DNA of 11,009 nt, from contig CALCPB010000974.1 of assembly GCA_937897665.1 (NCBI GenBank), positions 1-11,009 on the forward strand. The letters are read 5' to 3'. The notes beneath the pieces are model-generated. The model saw only the letters and a list, made by a program, of their open reading frames with translations. It did not search any database and was not told the DNA's origin. Position numbers and translations under genes: made by a program. This document shows, piece by piece, positions 1 to 5,222 of this stretch (the first letter of the stretch is position 1; each line of letters begins with the position of its first letter). This stretch comes from an uncultured Halomicronema sp. Lineage in GTDB: Bacteria; Cyanobacteriota; Cyanobacteriia; Phormidesmidales; Phormidesmidaceae.

Positions 1-775
1 TGGTATGGTCTGCGTGAACATGTGCCCCATGCTTATGGTCGTGTGCCCCATGCTCATGGCTGTGGTCATGGTGGTCGTGGTCGTGTCCAGACTCAGAATC
101 TTGGCCAAAGTACTGATCTGACTCGAATAAACCCACACTCAAAATGAGCGGTAAGGGCACCTCTGACTTCGTTGTGCGAATGATGCGCGCACCTTCTTTA
201 ACCTCACGCATCTTGACCTCCAGCTGATCAAGAGCCGCTTCGTCTACTAAATCCGCTTTATTCAGCAGCAGGATGTCGCCATAGGCAATCTGGTTGTAAG
301 CAGCCTGACTGTTAAATAAATCAAGGCTGTAGTTTTCGGCATCAACAACGGTCACGATAGAGTCGAGACGCGTGAGGTCCCGCAGTTCTGTGCCTAAAAA
401 GGTCAGCGCGATCGGCAGCGGATCGGCCAGCCCCGTCGTTTCGACGACCAAGTAGTCAATTTTGTCTTGCCGCTCTAAAACTTTGTAAACGGCATCCAAG
501 AGATCATTGTTGATCGTGCAGCAGATGCAGCCATTGCTCAGCTCAACCATCGTGTCGTCGCTATCTCCGGCGGTAATCAGCAGGTCATTATCAATACCGA
601 TTTCGCCAAATTCGTTGACTAGCACCGCTGTCTTGAGGCCGTCTTGATTGCTGAGAATATGGTTCAGTAACGTCGTTTTGCCGCTGCCCAAAAACCCCGT
701 AATGATGGTAACCGGCATGCCATGCTTGGCGTCTTCCATGCCTTGAGCTTGATTAGAGGTAACCACTGAAGTCAT
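1..775 (-). CDS. CobW/COG0523-family GTPase, His-rich (3' end cut by window)
   Basis: G3E-type GTPase of the CobW/YjiA/YciC group, proteins thought to deliver metals (Zn, Co or Fe) in the cytoplasm. Visible motifs are the P-loop GFLGSGKT (residues 27-34), the metal-binding CxCC as CICC (83-86), ETTGLADP (112-119) and the guanine-specificity NKAD (172-175). After the GTPase domain, residues 231-258 hold 13 histidines alternating with Asp, Gly and Ala, a typical metal-binding linker before the C-terminal domain, which lies outside the window. The ATG at 775 gives a 26-residue leader before the P-loop. ATG codons at residues 13 and 20 are alternatives and would match the usual short N-terminus better. 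No strong Shine-Dalgarno sequence is visible. The family is certain; the metal is not. It need not act in cobalamin synthesis, so no symbol is given. Confidence 0.95.
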   Translation of the reverse strand, partial: MTSVVTSNQAQGMEDAKHGMPVTIITGFLGSGKTTLLNHILSNQDGLKTAVLVNEFGEIGIDNDLLITAGDSDDTMVELSNGCICCTINNDLLDAVYKVLERQDKIDYLVVETTGLADPLPIALTFLGTELRDLTRLDSIVTVVDAENYSLDLFNSQAAYNQIAYGDILLLNKADLVDEAALDQLEVKMREVKEGARIIRTTKSEVPLPLILSVGLFESDQYFGQDSESGHDHDHHDHSHEHGAHDHKHGAHVHADHT

Positions 776-914
776 AAGCTACTGCCAAAAATCGCGATAG
801 TTCCCATCATAATATTCTTTGCGAAAGGCGGTTCTGCTGAAAGGACGGAGTCCGTCTCAACGGTCCGTTTTGAGCCAATCTGGTGGGTCACGAGCCCGTC
901 AGTCAAGCTTTCTA

Positions 915-956
915 GAACGCCGTGCCCCGCCCCCTCTGGTGAGGGCACGCTGGTTC
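915..956. repeat. Imperfect inverted repeat between CobW GTPase and hli
   Basis: CGTGCCC at 921-927 pairs perfectly with GGGCACG at 943-949, and outer GAAC (915-918) with GTTC (953-956), around a C-rich loop. Short palindromes also lie nearby: GACGGA-G-TCCGTC and AACGG-T-CCGTT at about 845-870, and TTCTAGAA at 910-917. There is no U-tract on either strand, so this is not an obvious terminator. It may be structured leader or spacer RNA, or a small palindromic repeat. No protein-coding gene is supported in 776-1034. Confidence 0.35.
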
Positions 957-969
957 CGGCCTGCCCCGT

Positions 970-1006
970 TGAAATAACAAAACCGGGATGGCGATCGCCA
1001 CCCCGG
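970..1006 (-). terminator. Intrinsic terminator of the hli gene
   Basis: Read on the minus strand, 1006-983 forms a stem of ten pairs, CCGGGGTGGC with GCCATCCCGG (one G-U pair), closed by a GATC loop. It is followed at once by the T-rich run TTTTGTTATTT (982-972). It begins 28 bases after the hli stop codon. The loop and inner stem are a HIP1 octamer (GCGATCGC, 991-998). Confidence 0.85.
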
Positions 1007-1034
1007 CACTCAGACTGTATGCAATCAGTCGTAA

Positions 1035-1175
1035 TTACATCAAGCCAATTTGTGAAAGAATGCCTTGACCCGTGAGGTACTCAGTGGCGAGGCCAATGAC
1101 AAAACCCAACATAGCCAGACGGCCATTCCAGGTCTCAGCAAAGTTAACAAAACCGAACTTGTTTTCGCTTTCCAT
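1035..1175 (-). CDS. hli: High-light-inducible one-helix protein (HLIP/SCP)
   Basis: 46-residue member of the chlorophyll a/b-binding-like HLIP family. These thylakoid proteins have one membrane helix, bind chlorophyll and carotenoid, and protect photosystem II assembly and chlorophyll synthesis under excess light. The signature ETWNGRLAMLGF (residues 14-25) carries the conserved Glu, Asn and Arg of the chlorophyll-binding helix, followed by hydrophobic VIGLATEYLTG. The length is normal for the short HLIP type. The start ATG is at 1175 with an AGGA Shine-Dalgarno sequence at 1189-1186. An HLR1-like element lies about 45 bases upstream, and a strong intrinsic terminator follows, so it is probably a monocistronic light-regulated gene. 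Which paralogue (hliA, B, C or D) it corresponds to cannot be told from this window. Confidence 0.93.
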   Translation of the reverse strand: MESENKFGFVNFAETWNGRLAMLGFVIGLATEYLTGQGILSQIGLM

Positions 1176-1219
1176 GGTGATTGATTCCTAAGCGGCTATA
1201 GGCCAACTTAGCGCAACTG

Positions 1220-1237
1220 CTTGTTACATATTGTAAC
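1220..1237 (-). promoter_or_regulatory. HLR1-like high-light regulatory element upstream of hli
   Basis: Read on the minus strand from 1237, GTTACAAT, two bases (AT), then GTAACAAG. This resembles the cyanobacterial HLR1 direct repeat, (G/T)TTACA(T/A)(T/A) twice with a two-base spacer, which the response regulator RpaB binds at hli and photosystem genes. The first half-site matches fully; the second matches six of eight positions. The same bases also form a perfect 15-base palindrome, GTTACA-TAT-TGTAAC (1223-1237). No core promoter can be fixed: TATAGC at 1200-1195 could be a -10 box but would place the start on the Shine-Dalgarno sequence. Confidence 0.55.
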
Positions 1238-1402
1238 GCAGCTAGCGATAAGGGTATTTCTCCGAGCCCTAAAAATTAGCCCTGTATTCCTCTGTCGTCA
1301 TCTGCAATCGTCCAATTTGCCCTCAAATTCGCCAGGATGGCTCGGTAATTCGGGTCAAAATCAGCTTGCCCCTCTCCCAGCTTGGTTTGCAGCCTGGCGG
1401 CC

Positions 1403-3598
1403 TCATCGCTTATGGTCCAGCTCCCAGGCTCCGTTCCAGTTTTTGGGCATCCCCTCCCGGAGGAAGTACTGAATGCGCTGCTGATAGAGATGTGCAGTTT
1501 TATCTTGAGGGTGTTGGGTGCATACCGCGTGGAAATGCTTGGCAGCCGTGTCTAAATCCTGGTTAGTATAGGCAGTGATGCCGGCTTCAAACGCTGGCAA
1601 GGTCTCTAGTTTTTGGCGACGCCTCAGATCAGGCTCAGCGTCTAAAACCTCATAAACGGCAATGTCTTCAGTCCGCCCTTTGACAATGACCCGGTCTAAA
1701 AATCGAAGTTGATAACGGTCATGGTCTTTTAATTGACGGCGCACGGTTTCCGAAATGATCAGTGCCGCGCCATAAACTTTGGAGAGTCCCTCTAGGCGGG
1801 CGGCCAGATTAACCGTGTCGGATAGGGCGTCAGGTTGAATCCGGTCGGGCTCACCGATCATGCCTGCCATGACTTTGCCAAAATGTAGGCCAATGCCGAT
1901 TTCGATCGCAAAGGTGCTGGGTGATTGGGTATCAATCTGCTGATTGTGTTCTTGCACTTTTTGAAACTGGGCGATCGCCGAGTCGATGGCATTTTCTGCC
2001 GCATAGGGAAAAACGGCCATCATGCCATCTCCCATATATTTCACCACGAAGCCGCTGTGCGTTCTCACCAGTGGTGAGATGCGCTGTAGATAGGTATTGA
2101 TAAATTGGAACGTTTTTCGCGCTTTCATCTTTTCGGCCATGTTGGTAAAGCCGCGAATATCGGAAAACATCACCGTCATCTCTTTACTGACGTGGTCACC
2201 GAGTCTGACTTCGGTCACACTTTGCTTTTTCATGAACTGGAGATATTCCGGCGGAAAGAATCGCGAAAAGGCATTGCGCTGTTCTGCTAAGCGCGCAAAC
2301 GATTGTTGAATTTGCCCCGCCATCTGGTTCACCGAATCGGCCAGTTCTCCCAGTTCGTCAGTGCGGTTAATCTCAACCCGCTGCTGCCAACGCCCAGCGG
2401 CAATTTCTTTGACGGCGGCATTGAGTTGCAAAATCGGACTCGTCAGGCGTTGAGCCAAAAGCGTGCCCACAGCGAGGGCGATCGCCAGCGCTAAGCCACA
2501 CAGCACAATCGTAATGCGGGTGTTGAGCTGAATTTGCCCCATAAATTCGGATTCGGGCACCACCACCACAATCAGCCAGTCCAGACCAAACCCATCATTA
2601 AAGGGCAAGACTTCTAAAAACTGGCGTTGCCCATCGAGGGCAAACGTGAGCTGCTGGCTCTGCTGAATACGGCCAAAGGAACTGAAACGATTGAGCAAAT
2701 AGGTAGCGGATTCCTGAACTTGCGCATTTTGACTTTGGGGCGCCGCCAACAGCTCAGGCTCATCCCCCACCGCTGACATGAGTGGTTCGTCTGTTGAGCT
2801 AGAAATCAGGTTGCCCTGACGATCAATGACAAAGGCCTGTCCTGATTGCCCAATTTCTAGCTGCTTCAAAAAAGTTCGAAATTCTTCTGGCAGCACCACA
2901 TCGGTCGCACAGACCCCCAACAGTTGGCGACCATTGTGACTATAAACCGGCAGACTGGCCGTCACGTTGGGTAAGCCCGTGGTAAAGGCAAGATAGACTT
3001 CCGTCCAAGTCGGGCCTTCGGTGTTGATGGCAGATTTAAACCAGGGCCGCACCCGAGCGTCATACGTGGGCTCGGTCTGACCTAAAAAATGCTGTCGATA
3101 GCCTCTTACATCTAAGCTGCTGTGCTGGCGGAGAAAATTTGTATCGGAATTACTGTAAGACAGCTCTAACTGCCCCGTCTCAGGCGATCTTAAGATGCCA
3201 AAAAATTCTCCTGAGCGAGCACTGCCACAATACACAAAGGCGATCTTGGGATAAAGTCTCATTTGCTGTAACAGCAATTGTTCCCCTTTGGTTGCTTGTT
3301 CTATTTCCAAATCGCCGTTAGAAAATGCGGTTGCATTGAGGCGATTGATGGCATGGGGATCACCTAAGTAGCTTTCTAACTCACCCTCAATGCGGGCTGA
3401 CACTTCACTCCGCAACTGTGAGGCTAAAACCTGCACTGCCTGTTGACCATTGCGAAAAGAAAGATAGCCCACCAAACCAACCGCCGCAAACAATTGCACC
3501 AAGACCGGTAACGTAAACGCCAAGTGCAACGAAGAATTACGAATTGCTGTCTGGGTACGTCGTCTCAAAACATGGAGACTGCGGTGCAGTTGTTTCAC
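1403..3598 (-). CDS. Membrane receptor adenylate cyclase (Cache-HAMP-class III cyclase)
   Basis: 731-residue transmembrane signalling enzyme, predicted to make cAMP. Order of parts: a first membrane helix (about 24-48); a periplasmic Cache-type ligand sensor (about 50-355) with the typical YDARVRPWFKSA motif at 179-190; a second helix (about 362-384); HAMP (about 385-435); the class III catalytic domain (about 470-655); and a C-terminal TPR-like region (about 665-715). The catalytic set is complete. Metal aspartates are D480 (FSDIRGFT) and D524 (YMGDG), the adenine-selecting pair is K520 and D594, and the transition-state residues are N597 and R601 (DTVNLAARLE). The Lys/Asp pair favours ATP over GTP. 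The start codon is GTG at 3598 and no clear ribosome-binding site is seen, so the exact N-terminus is uncertain. hli lies downstream on the same strand but has its own control region. The ligand is unknown. Confidence 0.93.
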   Translation of the reverse strand: MKQLHRSLHVLRRRTQTAIRNSSLHLAFTLPVLVQLFAAVGLVGYLSFRNGQQAVQVLASQLRSEVSARIEGELESYLGDPHAINRLNATAFSNGDLEIEQATKGEQLLLQQMRLYPKIAFVYCGSARSGEFFGILRSPETGQLELSYSNSDTNFLRQHSSLDVRGYRQHFLGQTEPTYDARVRPWFKSAINTEGPTWTEVYLAFTTGLPNVTASLPVYSHNGRQLLGVCATDVVLPEEFRTFLKQLEIGQSGQAFVIDRQGNLISSSTDEPLMSAVGDEPELLAAPQSQNAQVQESATYLLNRFSSFGRIQQSQQLTFALDGQRQFLEVLPFNDGFGLDWLIVVVVPESEFMGQIQLNTRITIVLCGLALAIALAVGTLLAQRLTSPILQLNAAVKEIAAGRWQQRVEINRTDELGELADSVNQMAGQIQQSFARLAEQRNAFSRFFPPEYLQFMKKQSVTEVRLGDHVSKEMTVMFSDIRGFTNMAEKMKARKTFQFINTYLQRISPLVRTHSGFVVKYMGDGMMAVFPYAAENAIDSAIAQFQKVQEHNQQIDTQSPSTFAIEIGIGLHFGKVMAGMIGEPDRIQPDALSDTVNLAARLEGLSKVYGAALIISETVRRQLKDHDRYQLRFLDRVIVKGRTEDIAVYEVLDAEPDLRRRQKLETLPAFEAGITAYTNQDLDTAAKHFHAVCTQHPQDKTAHLYQQRIQYFLREGMPKNWNGAWELDHKR

Positions 3599-3982
3599 GG
3601 TCTAATATCAATGTTTACTGATGGCCGTCTGTCGTGAGGAAGTGCCAGAGCAGTCGTGCAATCAACCTCAATAGCCTTTATGTAAGGGCTTAGCCCATTG
3701 CCGACTTTCGTCAATACTAAACTGCCCAGTTCCCCCTGCGAATCTGCTGTCATTAAATTAATGTCAACATGGCTGCCTGACGCAGCCACTGGGTCAACAA
3801 TCTTGGCGTGAAACGCCAGGAAAGAGCGATCGCCAGACGGCTGCGAGCATGGTTTAGGGATCGCGGCTAGCGTCGAAATATTGGCTGAGGTAATCTACTG
3901 ACGACTGCCCGGGCTGCCGCCACTATGTAGGAACTCATTTTTAGAGACGCTTAGCCAAAACGCTTAGCCAATTAGAGAACGC
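3599..3982. other. Long intergenic region, no confident gene
   Basis: Between the cyclase start and the PCP_red stop. It holds a 64-codon minus-strand frame (3789-3595, GTG start) whose TGA stop overlaps the cyclase GTG as GTGA. I do not recognise the product and see no ribosome-binding site, so it is not called as a gene. A short perfect hairpin, TGGCGT-GAA-ACGCCA, lies at 3804-3818, a HIP1 site at 3826-3833, and the 12-mer repeats occupy its right end (3947 onward). The cyclase promoter is presumably here but I cannot place it. Confidence 0.5.
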
Positions 3983-3990
3983 TTAGCCAA
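3947..3990. repeat. Three direct copies of a 12-mer (ACGCTTAGCCAA)
   Basis: Identical ACGCTTAGCCAA copies lie at 3947-3958, 3960-3971 and 3979-3990. A TTAGAGA-like lead precedes copies one and three (TTAGAGACGC and TTAGAGAACGC). The third copy covers the final codons and TAA stop of the PCP_red gene on the other strand. The first two therefore look like echoes of the gene end, consistent with slippage or local duplication. Confidence 0.85.
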
Positions 3991-4150
3991 ACTGTTTCTT
4001 CGCCTCTTCGTACACCGCTTCTGTAATTGAAGTAAGTCCCTTTTCTAGAGCAAACTTTTCGATTTTTTTACGGGCCGCTGGTCGCACAAAAAAAGGAATT
4101 TCTTTCAAACGAGCAGTGGCGGCTGGAGTCCACTCTACGGAGTTGGCCAT
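3983..4150 (-). CDS. Stand-alone PCP_red domain mini-protein
   Basis: 55-residue soluble protein consisting of little more than one PCP_red-type domain, the small helical domain at the C-terminus of the ChlB/BchB subunit of dark-operative protochlorophyllide reductase. Recognisable family pattern: EWTPAATARLKEIPFFVRPA (6-25), then ARKKIEKFALEKGL (26-39) and ITEAVYEEAKKQFG (42-55). In ChlB this domain helps to close the substrate site. What the free-standing cyanobacterial versions do is not established, so a role in chlorophyll biosynthesis is inference. The ATG at 4150 puts the conserved Trp at position 7, as expected. No Shine-Dalgarno sequence is evident. It is divergent from the TPR gene at 4304, and the 153-base gap must hold both promoters. 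Confidence 0.82.
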   Translation of the reverse strand: MANSVEWTPAATARLKEIPFFVRPAARKKIEKFALEKGLTSITEAVYEEAKKQFG

Positions 4151-4303
4151 AAGGAAGAAGCGTTGCCAATAAACTACGGCAATTATCTCAGATTCATTGT
4201 CCCCAATTGTTGACTCCGGCAGTGAATTGAGCCTCTCGCAATGTCAGATCTCCGCTATCCTTAAGAGCACAGAATTGCCTAAGTGATGAATTGAGGGCCT
4301 GAG

Positions 4304-4867
4304 ATGTTCAAGCCAGTGAGCCCAATTGTCCGCAACTGCCTCTGGGGTAGTGCCGTAGTGATGGTAGGCCTGGGGGGCCTGTTCAGCTCATCCGCGATCG
4401 CGGATGGCATTCCTGGCGTCACGTTAGGGACGGAAACCGGTGCAGAGACCGGCACTCCCGTGACTGAGGGCGCGAATGCCGCTTACACCCAGGCGATGCT
4501 GGTTGGGTATGCGGCGACGGAACAAGCTGACTATCAAACGGCCTTAATCAACTTTCGGCGGGCCTTAGATGAGCGTCCTGGTGACGTCTATGCGCTCAGG
4601 GCCATTAGCAATGTGGAATCATACATCGAGGCCGAGCGCCGCGATCAGCTTCGCCTACAGCGATTGGCAGAGCTGCGGGGACAGGTTGACGCTGCGGTCA
4701 CCGCGAGAGACTGGGCCTGCGCGGCGGCGACGGTTGACGAAATGATTACCCTAGTGCCCGCTGACTCTCTCGACCGCAGCCGGTTAGTGACCTATCGAGG
4801 TGAGTTGTCGTCTCTATTGGATGCCCGGTCAGACATTGATCAATGGTCAACCATTTGTCCTGGCTAA
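4304..4867 (+). CDS. Exported TPR-repeat protein
   Basis: 187-residue protein with a signal peptide: a basic start, a hydrophobic core (about 13-27) and a probable cleavage site after AIA (residue 33). The mature part has a low-complexity Thr/Gly/Glu linker (about 40-57), then a TPR-like helical hairpin (about 62-95) in which YAATEQADYQTALINFRRAL and the following Pro at 92 fit the TPR pattern, then a second helical region (about 110-176) of weaker repeat character. Cysteines at 139 and 185 could form a disulfide in the periplasm. A good ribosome-binding site (GAGGG, 4293-4297) supports the ATG at 4304. The codons around the signal-peptide end form the palindrome TCCGCGATCGCGGA, a HIP1 site. 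The specific function and partner are unknown; TPR domains usually mediate protein contacts. Confidence 0.88.
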   Translation: MFKPVSPIVRNCLWGSAVVMVGLGGLFSSSAIADGIPGVTLGTETGAETGTPVTEGANAAYTQAMLVGYAATEQADYQTALINFRRALDERPGDVYALRAISNVESYIEAERRDQLRLQRLAELRGQVDAAVTARDWACAAATVDEMITLVPADSLDRSRLVTYRGELSSLLDARSDIDQWSTICPG

Positions 4868-4978
4868 CGTGGGGGGGGCACGAAGTTAAATCATTTTTTG
4901 CGATCGCTATCTGCTTTTGCCCCTCGCTATTATGCAGATGTTGTGTTTTTGTACACCAACTGCACCGGGTAATCTGCG

Positions 4979-5212
4979 ATGACTGCTCCACCTGCTAATT
5001 CGCCTTCAATGCCCGCCGATGATGGGCAACATCTCTCGCGGCTGCGATCGCTCGTCGAGCGCGTCATGGCCGATGGCAAAATCTCCGCCGATGAAGCGCA
5101 AGAACTGCGCGACGCGCTCATGGCCGATGGTCACATCTCCGCCGATGAAGTCGATTTGATCCGAACGGTCATGCAGCAGCAACTCAAGGATAGACATTTA
5201 GAGTTTGAGTAG
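4979..5212 (+). CDS. Small acidic protein with duplicated ADG-I-S-DE motif
   Basis: 77-residue cytoplasmic protein of unknown function. After a Pro/Ser-rich start (1-15) it is predicted mostly helical. It contains two 18-residue units in tandem, MADGKISADEAQELRDAL (30-47) and MADGHISADEVDLIRTVM (48-65). The ADGxIS..E core resembles the second half of an EF-hand loop (Gly at loop position 6, Ile at 8, Glu at 12), but the acidic residues at loop positions 1 and 3 are missing, so calcium binding is doubtful. The core also resembles the helix-turn motif of TerB-like proteins. The ATG at 4979 is the first in frame after the preceding gene, and TATTAT at 4928-4933 may be a -10 box. The stop lies 10 bases before the glgX ATG, so the two are probably co-transcribed. 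Confidence 0.75.
   Translation: MTAPPANSPSMPADDGQHLSRLRSLVERVMADGKISADEAQELRDALMADGHISADEVDLIRTVMQQQLKDRHLEFE
5064..5150 (+). repeat. 33-base in-gene direct repeat, 54-base period
   Basis: TCATGGCCGATGG to GATGAAG at 5064-5096 recurs at 5118-5150 with 30 of 33 bases identical. This makes the duplicated protein motif recognisable at DNA level and suggests a fairly recent duplication, or one kept uniform. Confidence 0.9.
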
Positions 5213-5222
5213 AAAATATCCC

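Noticed and set aside
795..825. Possible Zur box near AT-rich ATCATAATATTCTTT upstream of the CobW GTPase gene
   Set aside because: It does not match the TGATAAT-N-ATTATCA type palindrome well enough; only the central AATATT is symmetric.
3947..3990. CRISPR-like array
   Set aside because: Repeats are 12 bases with effectively no spacers (1 and 7 bases) and no cas genes nearby.
4223..4295. Two copies of TGAATTGAG upstream of the TPR gene as a regulator site pair
   Set aside because: Only nine bases, 64 apart, with the second overlapping the ribosome-binding site; not convincing without further copies.
4871..4878. Run of eight G as a phase-variation tract
   Set aside because: It lies four bases after the TPR gene stop, outside any coding frame, with no gene whose frame or promoter spacing it would switch.
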